DNA of 64,000 bases, taken from positions 124,001-188,000 of the forward strand of contig NZ_JAKIRP010000007.1 in assembly GCF_021646545.1 (NCBI RefSeq), read 5' to 3'. Source of the stretch: Chitinophaga filiformis. GTDB lineage: Bacteria; Bacteroidota; Bacteroidia; Chitinophagales; Chitinophagaceae. The notes under the pieces were generated by a model. The model did not search any database, had not been told where the DNA came from, and saw only the letters and a list, made by a program, of their open reading frames with translations. This document shows, in pieces, positions 50,543-59,003 of the stretch (the stretch's first letter is position 1; every line of letters begins with the position of its first letter). The position numbers and the translations under genes are program-made.

Positions 50543-51511
50543 TTAGATGATGCTCAGATCAAACATATCCACGAGATCCTCGCCTGTTGCATTTCTGTAT
50601 TCTTCTTCGGTCTGTGCAAGTTCTGACAGCTCAATATCTCCCACTATCTCAACATTTGACATCAGGAATTCTATTGTACGTGTCTGCACCCAGGCGAAGG
50701 CGATACCGAATGTAAAAATAAGGAGAATGAAATTTACGATCAGCAGGCCGGCAAAATTGCTGCCGGACGCTGTGGAGCGGAACGTGAAAGACTTATCGCC
50801 ATGAACGAGGCGCAGGTTATCAACGTAATAACGGAAGATGTCAGCCTGCCACCAGAAGCTGTAGATACCCAAGGTGATAAGCGTCAGGAAATACCCTTTC
50901 AGGTTCATAACAAAAAAGTCACCACCATTGCCGTTATAACGGAACTCACCGCTGCCGAAACGGATATTGCTCAGCAGGTAGTTACGGATGTTGATAGCTG
51001 CCCAGGCACCATAGAAACCCAGGGTAACGATGGTCAGCAACATCTCTTTCAGGAACAGTTTCATAAATGTCTTCCTGTCGCCACGGTAACCAAAGCGGAT
51101 CCCTCTCCAGGATGTTTTGGCCCAGTGGTAACGGTTTGCACCGTGGATCGCTGCTGGTACGACAAAGATCAGGAAAAGGATGTAGAACACCATTCCTACG
51201 AAAGGCAGCTTAAAGTAAGCACAGACATTCACGAGAATGAGCACTGCCACAAAAAGTCCCATAGCTTTCAGAAATCCTTTGAACATCTCTTTACCCGTGC
51301 CATTCCAGGCAAGTCGGGATCCATCCAGCTCAGTGGACGAATAGAGATATTGTAATTTCTTCGCTTTTGCCCAGGGATAATACAGGCCGAGTGTTACAGC
51401 TGTCAGTAGCCAGTTTAAAAATAGAATGCCGAAATAAGTACCTCCGTCACCGTGAAACGTCAATGCGGGGTTTTTAATTACAGTGCCCGATGGGCTGTAC
51501 TGTTGCTCCAT
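50543..51511 (-). CDS. DUF898 (YjgN-like) membrane protein
   Basis: A 322-aa protein with several membrane segments. It has two similar halves: FGILFLNWLLTAVTLGLYYP with WAKAKKLQYLYSSTELDGSR, then FFVMNLKGYFLTLITLGIYS with FWWQADIFRYYVDNLRLVHG. The repeated LTLxTLGxYxPWA pattern is the hallmark of DUF898. The function is unknown. It forms a bicistron with the M48 protease 7 bp downstream. Confidence 0.9.
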   Translation of the reverse strand: MEQQYSPSGTVIKNPALTFHGDGGTYFGILFLNWLLTAVTLGLYYPWAKAKKLQYLYSSTELDGSRLAWNGTGKEMFKGFLKAMGLFVAVLILVNVCAYFKLPFVGMVFYILFLIFVVPAAIHGANRYHWAKTSWRGIRFGYRGDRKTFMKLFLKEMLLTIVTLGFYGAWAAINIRNYLLSNIRFGSGEFRYNGNGGDFFVMNLKGYFLTLITLGIYSFWWQADIFRYYVDNLRLVHGDKSFTFRSTASGSNFAGLLIVNFILLIFTFGIAFAWVQTRTIEFLMSNVEIVGDIELSELAQTEEEYRNATGEDLVDMFDLSII

Positions 51512-51658
51512 GTGTAGGGATTAAGATATAGGTGAATAATTAATAAGAACAAATATATTAAATACTTTTATATTTTTCTTAACATATGGATTACAGCAAC
51601 AAAACATCTTTTCCTTTGTTTTTGAAGCAGTTATACCAAAATCTCCTAACTTCAGTGT

Positions 51659-52336
51659 ATGAAACCATCCTTGTTAATACTCCACGGCGCCATCGGTGCA
51701 TCCCGCCAGTTAAGGGCAATAGCTGCGCAGCTGTCAACACAGTATGAAGTACATCTTTTTGATTTTCCCGGTCATGGAGGGAAGGACCTGCCGGAAGGCC
51801 CCTTTTCCATTAAACTCTTCGCAGAAGCCGCACTGGAATATATAGAAGCGCATCACCTGCAGCAGCCAACCATTTTTGGTTATAGCATGGGAGGTTATGT
51901 GGCCATGTACCTGGCGAAACATCATCCGCAACTGATAGCAAGGGTCATTACCCTGGGTACCAAATTTCACTGGGACGAAGCTACCGCGGCTAAAGAGATC
52001 AAAATGCTGGACACTGAGACCATTACTACCAAAGTGCCCGATTTTGCCGCTGCTTTGGCCGATATGCATGCCCCGAACGACTGGAAGGTAGTGCTGCAAC
52101 GTACAGCGGACATGCTGACTGCAATGGGAAAGGACAATCCACTGAAGCCGGACGATTATAAAGACATAAGAACCGACTCCCTTATTATGCTGGGCGACAG
52201 GGATAAAATGGTGACGCTGGAAGAAACGATCGCTACCTACAAAGCACTGCCCGAGGCAAAGATGGCTGTATTACCCGGCACGCCGCACCCGGTGGAAAAG
52301 GTAACGCCTTCGCTACTGGCGTTTTTCCTTAGTTAG
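51659..52336 (+). CDS. Alpha/beta hydrolase
   Basis: A 225-aa cytoplasmic protein. LLILHGAIGASRQLRAIA supplies the oxyanion hole, IFGYSMGGYVAMYLAKHH is the nucleophile elbow (Ser in GYSMGG near residue 77), LIMLGDRDKMVTLEE the acid, and PGTPHPVEKV the catalytic His. It resembles MenH/BioH-like short hydrolases, but no pathway genes are nearby. A strong terminator follows. Confidence 0.92.
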   Translation: MKPSLLILHGAIGASRQLRAIAAQLSTQYEVHLFDFPGHGGKDLPEGPFSIKLFAEAALEYIEAHHLQQPTIFGYSMGGYVAMYLAKHHPQLIARVITLGTKFHWDEATAAKEIKMLDTETITTKVPDFAAALADMHAPNDWKVVLQRTADMLTAMGKDNPLKPDDYKDIRTDSLIMLGDRDKMVTLEETIATYKALPEAKMAVLPGTPHPVEKVTPSLLAFFLS

Positions 52337-52369
52337 AAGACTAAACTGACACTATCTCACTTTTTATAA

Positions 52370-52410
52370 AAAGTAAGGGCCGTCCATTAATCGTGGACGA
52401 CCCTTACTTT
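52370..52410. terminator. Bidirectional terminator
   Basis: AAAGTAAGGG-CGTCCA (52370-52386) pairs with TGGACG-CCCTTACTTT (52394-52410) with one C/A mismatch. It serves the convergent hydrolase and phosphoesterase genes. Confidence 0.88.
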
Positions 52411-52422
52411 TATAAAACTATC

Positions 52423-53529
52423 TTACTTTCCTATTTCAATTGTAAAAGTATCTTCCGGTGAAGCAACAACATCATTACCGGGTGTATTATCGTGAGGTAC
52501 CGGATAATATTGACCGGTCAGGGTCAATCCCTTATCCGTTCTCTCCAGCATGATCTTCAGAAAACCGTGTTTATCATCGCAGTAAGCCTCCAATTCCACG
52601 TCATCAAACAATGCATTTTCATTGGTGAACCGTTTATCTTCAAGCGCAGCTACTGCATGCAATTCATCATATCCTCCGCCACCGGCAACGATAAAACATA
52701 CAGGCCTGCCTTCAGGATAACTCCTTTTAAAGCGCTGATAGTTGTGTACATGCCCACTGAAAACGATATCCGGCCTGATACCTGTTTCTGCAAAAACTGA
52801 CTCCAGCAGTGTGATCATGGGGATACTGGATCCATGGTTTACATCCGACGAATAAGGCGCATGATGGATACATAGTATCAATGCCTTCCCTGGCCTTTCC
52901 TGATCAGCAGCTTTCAGCTCTTCCTTCAGCCAGTTCCTTTGTTCTTCAGTGACGATGCCGAACTTGGGCACATTGCTGTGCATCCCGATAATATTGGCAA
53001 GCGGCGTATTCAGTGTCCAGTAAACATTGGGCTGCACCATACTTTTCCTTTCCGATCCACCACCGAATGCCACCGTATGAGGCGTTGTATCACAAAACAC
53101 CGTCATGAAGGCATCCAGGCTGTTATAAGGTGCTACATCCGGATTCACATCGCTGTCATGATTGCCTGCTATGGCAAAGATAGGTCCGGGATAAAGTTTA
53201 TATGGATCAAAGAATTGCCGCTGATACTGCGACGCCTCTCCATGATTATATACTACATCTCCAAGATGATAAAGGAACTGTGGTTGCTCATCTTTGGGCA
53301 CATTGTACTGCCTGACCATCTGCCTCACTACTTTTTCCTGAAAATCGGGACTACGCAGGCTACCTGTATCGCCTACCATATGAAATGTCATTTTCCCGTT
53401 ACCGATATCAGGAATGACGTGCTGAATAGGTAAACGGTAAGGATAAGCGCCACTTGGTTTCGGTAATGCCCTGAATTTATAGGAATCGTCCGGTTGGTCT
53501 TTCTTTAGCACAGGTGTTTTATATCTCAT
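52423..53529 (-). CDS. Calcineurin-like metallophosphoesterase
   Basis: This 368-aa protein has the five metallophosphoesterase blocks: HMVGDTGSLRSPD near residue 51 (GDxG variant of DxH), YHLGDVVYNHGEASQYQR (GDxx), FAIAGNHDSDVNP (GNHD), LILCIHHAPYSSDVN (H), and IVFSGHVHNYQRFKR (GHxH). No signal peptide is seen. Similar proteins act as acid-phosphatase-like enzymes. The physiological substrate is unknown. ATG at 53529 is chosen over the 12-codon extension. Confidence 0.92.
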   Translation of the reverse strand: MRYKTPVLKKDQPDDSYKFRALPKPSGAYPYRLPIQHVIPDIGNGKMTFHMVGDTGSLRSPDFQEKVVRQMVRQYNVPKDEQPQFLYHLGDVVYNHGEASQYQRQFFDPYKLYPGPIFAIAGNHDSDVNPDVAPYNSLDAFMTVFCDTTPHTVAFGGGSERKSMVQPNVYWTLNTPLANIIGMHSNVPKFGIVTEEQRNWLKEELKAADQERPGKALILCIHHAPYSSDVNHGSSIPMITLLESVFAETGIRPDIVFSGHVHNYQRFKRSYPEGRPVCFIVAGGGGYDELHAVAALEDKRFTNENALFDDVELEAYCDDKHGFLKIMLERTDKGLTLTGQYYPVPHDNTPGNDVVASPEDTFTIEIGK

Positions 53530-53775
53530 GACAATATCAATAGTACAGGGTAAAGATACGCGCAAAAACGACTACTAGGTAGTGGAATGATTGAATGCCC
53601 GCCTGGTAACAAATAGGTGCAATAATTCCCGGGATAGTTCATTAAGCTGTCTATTATCCGCTACAAATGCTTTGCCAGACACACATTGCCTTTCCTTCTG
53701 TGCATGGTACGCAAGTTGTTATTTCAGGTATTAACCCCGGACAATTCATGCAGGGATCTGATTTTTAAAACAAAT

Positions 53776-55983
53776 ATGAGCAGCATGACTGGCGTATCAC
53801 CATGGGCAGCAACGTCCATCAAAGAGCTTGCAGGGAATAATGGTTCCTTATTTTCCAAAGAGATCGGACAATATAAGTTTTACGGTCATTCAGGAGAAGA
53901 TTCTCTCTGGATTATCGCTGCACTTAACGGGCAGGTTAAAATCGCCTTCCGGACCGCATATGGTCCTGATGGCCCTGTCATAAATGAGGTTATCAGCGAA
54001 AACAATCGTATTATTTGCTCGTTGACCTGCCGGATCGGCCACTTTGAGGTAGAAATACAATTTCCGGAAAATGAAAAGCCTGTGTTGCACTATACGGTTC
54101 GCTTCCAGGCAACTATACCGATGGCTATCCCTTTCTGGCCGAGGGACATCATTATCATCGGGGAAGACGGCAACCGGCTGGAGCATGAAGGAGAAATTTA
54201 CATCCAGCAGTCAGGACTGCGTAGTGGCTTAATATACGCCGGCATAACGAAGCCCCGGAGTGGCTCCTTTCTGTATCTGCAGAACTTTTCTGCACTTGAT
54301 GATTACTTTAGCACCACCATGACCTCCCCGGGCGATACCGTTGGAGGTACCTGGCCGGAATTGGGCTTTTCGCTGCCTGCTACAAAAGATAAACTATTAC
54401 CTGCCAACAGGAAGTTTACGATTGCCGATGCCTTTGTTACATTTGATGCTCTCCTCCCCGATAACCAGTTTATAATCGCCAGACAGTTCCTTGACCGGCT
54501 GACAGATCTGTATATTCACCTGCCGCGGCCGTCCTGCATTTATCACGATTATCAGGATGTACTCAATAAATCACTGAAGGATATTGAAACCACCCATGGT
54601 TGCTGGAGCTATCATGGCGGCAAATCTTATCTCAACGCTTATGTCAGTGATTACAAAAATCCACCGGAGGTAATGGTACAATTGGCTGTCTTATTACCAC
54701 TGCTGGATTATTCGCTCTGGCTTGGAAAAAATCTGGACTTAATGGGGCAATTAAAGGAAGGACTTGGGGAATTTTATGATAAAGAGAAAGGATTGCTGCG
54801 CCGCTGGCTACCAGCCGCCGCCTCCATGCTGGATGGCTCAGAGCCTCATAAGCAACCTGATGTTATGGACTCCTGGTATCTTTACCATCCACTGCTCAAT
54901 CTATCGAGGATGGCATTGGAAGGCGACGATGCGGCAAAAGATTTGTTCCTCAAATCACTCGAATTCTCCATAAAAGTAGCTCATCACTTCAATTACCGCT
55001 GGCCGGTCTTCTATGACGTGAAGACTTTTGAGGTGATCAAAGAAGAAACCGCTCCCGGCGAAGGTGGAGAAAAAGACGTGGCCGGTATTTATGCGCATGT
55101 TATGCTGCAAGCCTGGGAACTGACCGGTGATAAGCGCTATATGGAAGAGGCTGAAAAAGCTGCCCAAAGTCTTACAGCTTATGGATTTCAGGTAATGTAT
55201 CAGGCTAACAACACTGCCTTTTCCACCGGCGCGATGCTACGCTTATATAACGTAACAAAAAATGAGCTGTATCTTGACTTGTGTTATCTCTTCCTGGCCA
55301 ATCTGTTCGCGAACATCACGCTATGGCAATGCGAGTATGGCTACCTGAAACATTTCCCCCTGTTCTTTGCACTGTTCCCTTTAACTAACGCGCCTTACAT
55401 AGCAGTTTATGAGGAACAGGAATGTTTTGCCGCGTTTCATAATTTTCTCAGCCATGCCCACGATACGCCATTATTACGTTCAGCGGCATTGTTGACAGCT
55501 GAGTTCATCAGGCATTTCGTTTCCCGTGCCATACACTATTGTCCGCCGGTATTGCCGAAAGAAATGCTTTCTGAAGAAGTAAGAACGGGGGAAACTGTCC
55601 CTCATCTATGGATTGCGCTGGAAGATATTCACGATGGATGGGAAAAATCAGGTGAGGTAGGACAGGAAGTCTATGGCGCCGGACTTGCCTTTGGTATAGT
55701 GCCAAGGCATTATTTTAAATCAGCGGAGGAAGACTTTATGGTGTTCGTTGACTATCCGACGGCAGACCGTAGGCTGGAAAGTCCGATGAGACTTAAGATC
55801 CTTGGTGATAAAACACTACAGTGCCGTCTTCGAATAATAAGCTTAAACGGACAAGCGCTTACAGGATTTACCGTTAGCGCAGGAGAAGATAAACGGACGG
55901 TAAAAGGCGAACTAACACGTGAAGGACATCTTGAATACACTATTCACGGAGATCAGATCATTGAAATAAACAAACAGCAATGA
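53776..55983 (+). CDS. Large protein of unknown function, possibly an (alpha/alpha)-toroid carbohydrate enzyme
   Basis: A 735-aa cytoplasmic protein. The first ~250 residues are beta-rich, with GPVINEVISENNRIICSLTC and TIPMAIPFWPRDIIIIGEDG. The middle and end (about 270-660) are helical and rich in Trp/Tyr/His, as in six-hairpin glycosidases (YHDYQDVLNKSLKDIETTHG, PDVMDSWYLYHPLLNLSRMA, GEGGEKDVAGIYAHVMLQAW). The last ~90 residues form a small beta domain. I cannot name the family or the catalytic residues. Its stop overlaps the start of the SDR gene (ATGA), which points to coupled translation and a shared pathway. ATG at 53776 is chosen; the longer frame has no sense upstream. Confidence 0.78.
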   Translation: MSSMTGVSPWAATSIKELAGNNGSLFSKEIGQYKFYGHSGEDSLWIIAALNGQVKIAFRTAYGPDGPVINEVISENNRIICSLTCRIGHFEVEIQFPENEKPVLHYTVRFQATIPMAIPFWPRDIIIIGEDGNRLEHEGEIYIQQSGLRSGLIYAGITKPRSGSFLYLQNFSALDDYFSTTMTSPGDTVGGTWPELGFSLPATKDKLLPANRKFTIADAFVTFDALLPDNQFIIARQFLDRLTDLYIHLPRPSCIYHDYQDVLNKSLKDIETTHGCWSYHGGKSYLNAYVSDYKNPPEVMVQLAVLLPLLDYSLWLGKNLDLMGQLKEGLGEFYDKEKGLLRRWLPAAASMLDGSEPHKQPDVMDSWYLYHPLLNLSRMALEGDDAAKDLFLKSLEFSIKVAHHFNYRWPVFYDVKTFEVIKEETAPGEGGEKDVAGIYAHVMLQAWELTGDKRYMEEAEKAAQSLTAYGFQVMYQANNTAFSTGAMLRLYNVTKNELYLDLCYLFLANLFANITLWQCEYGYLKHFPLFFALFPLTNAPYIAVYEEQECFAAFHNFLSHAHDTPLLRSAALLTAEFIRHFVSRAIHYCPPVLPKEMLSEEVRTGETVPHLWIALEDIHDGWEKSGEVGQEVYGAGLAFGIVPRHYFKSAEEDFMVFVDYPTADRRLESPMRLKILGDKTLQCRLRIISLNGQALTGFTVSAGEDKRTVKGELTREGHLEYTIHGDQIIEINKQQ

Positions 55984-56753
55984 CGACAATCACACAACGC
56001 ATATATGCAGACTACCTGTCACAAAATATCAGCAATAAGTCTATACTGGTTACAGGTGGTACTACCGGTATAGGACGTGCTACCAGCCTGATGCTGGCCG
56101 CTGCAGGAGCTAATGTCCTGCTTACCGGACAGGATGAGACGCACCTCGGTGATACTCTTAGAGACGCCGGGAAAATGGGTGTAGGAGATAAGATAAAAGG
56201 AATTATTACCGACATGTCCAGCGCCGAAGGCATCGCCAGGATATTCACGGAAGTAGATAAGCATTTTGAAAAACTCGATGTATTGATCAATAATGCAGCC
56301 CTGGCGTATCAGAGTGTAACAGAGGGAAATTATGAAGAATGGGAACATATCATTAAGACCAACCTGCTGGGCTATCTGGCCTGTAGCCACCATGCTATAG
56401 AAAGAATGAAAGCGCGTAAAGCGGGGCATATAATTAATATCGGGTCTATGAGTGCCGATGTAAGGGAAAAAGGCAGTTCTGTATATGTTGCAACCAAATC
56501 AGGTATCCAGGGGTTTTCGGAAAGCCTTCGGAAGGAGGTGAATGAAGCAGGTATCAAGGTGAGCCTGATAGAACCCGGAGCTGTTGGAACTGACATGCAG
56601 CCGGTCCCGCTGGAAGAGCAAAGGGAAAAAGAAAAAAAACTAGAGATGCTACAGGCGGAAGACATCGCCTATGCAGTATTGTACTGCCTGGCTCAGCCAG
56701 CACGCTGTGACATTGTAGAATTGAAAATACGCCCCCATCTGCAGATGATCTGA
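55980..56753 (+). CDS. Short-chain dehydrogenase/reductase
   Basis: A 257-aa classical SDR. It has ILVTGGTTGIGRATSLMLAA near residue 21, INNAALAYQSVTEG near 103, HIINIGSMSADVREKGSSVY followed by VATKSG (catalytic Ser and YxxxK near 150-170), and SLIEPGAVGTDMQP near 197. It overlaps the 735-aa gene by 4 bp, so the two are translationally coupled. The reduced or oxidised substrate is unknown. Confidence 0.93.
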   Translation: MTTITQRIYADYLSQNISNKSILVTGGTTGIGRATSLMLAAAGANVLLTGQDETHLGDTLRDAGKMGVGDKIKGIITDMSSAEGIARIFTEVDKHFEKLDVLINNAALAYQSVTEGNYEEWEHIIKTNLLGYLACSHHAIERMKARKAGHIINIGSMSADVREKGSSVYVATKSGIQGFSESLRKEVNEAGIKVSLIEPGAVGTDMQPVPLEEQREKEKKLEMLQAEDIAYAVLYCLAQPARCDIVELKIRPHLQMI

Positions 56754-56769
56754 GCATGAGCAAAAAGAA

Positions 56770-56809
56770 CAGGAAACCACCCGCATAAAAATGTCCGGGT
56801 GGTTTCCTG
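56770..56809. terminator. Bidirectional terminator
   Basis: CAGGAAACCACCCG (56770-56783) pairs with CGGGTGGTTTCCTG (56796-56809) around a 12-nt loop, between the convergent SDR and aldo/keto reductase genes. Confidence 0.85.
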
Positions 56810-56818
56810 CGCTATTTA

Positions 56819-57802
56819 TTAATAATGCCCTCTTATCTTGCTATGGATCTGGTCATCATATAACTGTCTCAGTTGCGCATGAACAGCGGACGATAATGGC
56901 TGTAAGCTGGAAGCCGCCACATCACTGTTCACCTGGCTGATCTTCGATGCACCGGGAATAACGGTTGTTACTTCCGGATGATCTAATATCCAACGGATCG
57001 CCCATTCGGCCATACGCTCATCAGGCAGGAGCGTCCTGATGTTGTTTGCGAACTTCACTCCTTCCCGGAACTCAACACCCGAAAAAGTTTCCCCTGCATT
57101 AAAGGCCTCACCATTTGCGTTGTAATTACGGTGGTCCTTATCTCCAAAGACAGTATCTTCTTTAAACTTCCCGCTCAGCAGGCCACTGGCCAGCGGTACG
57201 CGTATGATCAGGGCCACTCCCTTTTCTTTCGCCTTCGCAAAAACCTCTTCTGCCACATGTTGTCGGAAGAGGTTAAAAATGATCTGCAATGATGCTAATC
57301 CTTCCTGTTCCAGGCAGATCAGCGCTTCTTCAGAGGTCTCCACACTGGCGCCGAAATAACGGATCAGACCTTCCTGCTGTAATTTCCGTAAATGATCAAA
57401 TACCTTTCCTGAACGCATCTCTTCCGTCGGTATGCAATGCAGCTGTTCCAGGAACAACTGGGAAAGTCCCAGGTGTTGCAGTGACTCCTCTGCATGACGC
57501 TTCATTGCATCATACGTAAAATTCTGCGGCCAGCCATTACCTGCGTCTCCCCTGCGTCCCAGCTTAGTGGCAACAAAGATCTCTTTGCCGGCCGATTGCA
57601 GGAATTTACCAATAATGGTTTCACTCACGCCCATTCCGTATACATCCGCAGTATCTATAAAATTGCCGCCGGCAGCTGTATATGCCTGCAGTATTTTTAT
57701 TGCTTCCTCCTCATTAACATTGCCCCAGTCAGCACTTCCCAGTTGCCAGGTGCCCAGCCCTACTTCCGCTACCTGCACGTCTTTAAATGGTCTGTAATTC
57801 AT
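56819..57802 (-). CDS. Aldo/keto reductase
   Basis: A 327-aa NADPH-dependent TIM-barrel enzyme. It has VAEVGLGTWQLGSADWGNVN near the start, NFIDTADVYGMGVSETIIG (catalytic Asp and Tyr), IFVATKLGRRGDAGNGW (catalytic Lys), LFLEQLHCIPTEEM (His), and TTVIPGASKISQVNSDVA near the end for NADPH binding. It reduces aldehydes or ketones. It lies 34 bp downstream of the NUDIX gene in the same direction. Confidence 0.93.
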   Translation of the reverse strand: MNYRPFKDVQVAEVGLGTWQLGSADWGNVNEEEAIKILQAYTAAGGNFIDTADVYGMGVSETIIGKFLQSAGKEIFVATKLGRRGDAGNGWPQNFTYDAMKRHAEESLQHLGLSQLFLEQLHCIPTEEMRSGKVFDHLRKLQQEGLIRYFGASVETSEEALICLEQEGLASLQIIFNLFRQHVAEEVFAKAKEKGVALIIRVPLASGLLSGKFKEDTVFGDKDHRNYNANGEAFNAGETFSGVEFREGVKFANNIRTLLPDERMAEWAIRWILDHPEVTTVIPGASKISQVNSDVAASSLQPLSSAVHAQLRQLYDDQIHSKIRGHY

Positions 57803-57836
57803 AATTTATAATGATTTGTAATTGTTGCTCCGTAAG

Positions 57837-58250
57837 TTAATCTATAAAGCCCTCCTGCTGTAGTTTGTTCAGAATGGCGATCACGCCGGGCGCCTGCGCT
57901 TCCTGCATGGAATAATCAGCTACCGAAAAGAAACGCACCTCTCCTATTTCAGCTGCAGGTTCAGGTATGATATCGCGGTGTAGCCAGTAACAGTCCTGTT
58001 CCATGATAACACCTTCTTTTTCACCAAAAGCAGGTGCAGTAATATGGGTGTAATATACGAGCTCCTGTTCCGTCATGTTCACATTCAGCTCTTCCGCTAT
58101 TTCCCTGCATAAGGCTTGCGTCTCAGATTCTCCCGCGTCCACCTTACCTCCGGGTAAATAAAAGCATTGTTTGTTCCTGCTATAAGCCAGTAAAAGTTTC
58201 CGTTGCTGAACCGATAAAAGCCCAACTGTTTTAAGCGCCGTCATTTGCAT
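57837..58250 (-). CDS. NUDIX hydrolase
   Basis: A 137-aa protein with the NUDIX box from about residue 35: LPGGKVDAGESETQALCREI, then AEELNV, giving the G-x5-E-x7-R-E-x2-E-E signature complete. It hydrolyses nucleoside diphosphates linked to another group; here housecleaning or an (8-oxo-dGTP/ADP-ribose)-type activity is possible but unproven. It follows the LytTR regulator gene by 9 bp in the same direction. Confidence 0.92.
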   Translation of the reverse strand: MQMTALKTVGLLSVQQRKLLLAYSRNKQCFYLPGGKVDAGESETQALCREIAEELNVNMTEQELVYYTHITAPAFGEKEGVIMEQDCYWLHRDIIPEPAAEIGEVRFFSVADYSMQEAQAPGVIAILNKLQQEGFID

Positions 58251-58259
58251 GAATAATAT

Positions 58260-59003
58260 TCAGGTTCCCTGCCCGTTCAGCAATTGCTTCACCACATGTT
58301 TGTAGTTCTTTCCCAGTGGCAGCTGTTTGCCATTCTTCAGGCTAATGATATTTCCCTCAATATAGCGCACAAATTTCTTATTGAGGATATAAGATTTATG
58401 AATGCGTATGAAAGTATCTGCAGGCAGCTGACTTTCAAAGCTGCTCAATGTTCTCGGGGTCAGCAGGAAACGCTGTTCGTCCCATATCTTAACATAGTTA
58501 CCCAGGCTTTCCAGATAGTATATATCTTCCAGGTTCAGTAGTATCTGTTTCTTATCCGACCTAACATAGATCCGTTCAGGGGCGGCCGTTGTAACTGGTG
58601 ATGGTGGTGCCGCTGCCGGCGTCGTTGCCGTAGCCTGTTGCCTTAACGTATAATCTGACAAGGCCCGGTTGGCAGCTTTCAGGAAGCGATCGAAGCGGAA
58701 AGGCTTCAGAAGATAATCGCATACATCCAGGTCAAAGCTCTCCAGCGCATGTTCTTCAAAGGCAGACGTGATGATAACAAGTGGACGTTGCTGCAATGTT
58801 CTCAGGAAGTCCAGTCCGTTCAGTTTAGGCATGCGCACATCCAGGAAGATCAGATCTATCGCCTGCCTGTTCAGGAAATCAGGTACTTCCGTAGCTCTGT
58901 AGCACTGGCCGCAGTTCTCCAGGAAGGGAACATCCTCCATATATCGCAGAATGATATCGTGCGCCAGTGGCTCGTCATCCACTATTAAACATCGCAAACT
59001 CAT
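58260..59003 (-). CDS. LytTR-type response regulator
   Basis: This 247-aa protein has an N-terminal receiver domain with DDEP at 9-12 and the phospho-acceptor Asp55 in LIFLDVRMPKLNGLDFL, followed by IITSAFEEHALESFDLDVCD and YLLKPF (Lys near 98). A Pro/Thr/Ala linker comes next (about 115-135). The LytTR DNA-binding domain (about 142-245) has YLESLGNYVKIW, LSSFESQLPADTFIRIHKSY and NKKFVRYIEGNII. LytTR proteins bind direct repeats about two helical turns apart. Its start overlaps the kinase stop by 4 bp. The nearest candidate target is the divergent ABC operon. Confidence 0.95.
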   Translation of the reverse strand: MSLRCLIVDDEPLAHDIILRYMEDVPFLENCGQCYRATEVPDFLNRQAIDLIFLDVRMPKLNGLDFLRTLQQRPLVIITSAFEEHALESFDLDVCDYLLKPFRFDRFLKAANRALSDYTLRQQATATTPAAAPPSPVTTAAPERIYVRSDKKQILLNLEDIYYLESLGNYVKIWDEQRFLLTPRTLSSFESQLPADTFIRIHKSYILNKKFVRYIEGNIISLKNGKQLPLGKNYKHVVKQLLNGQGT

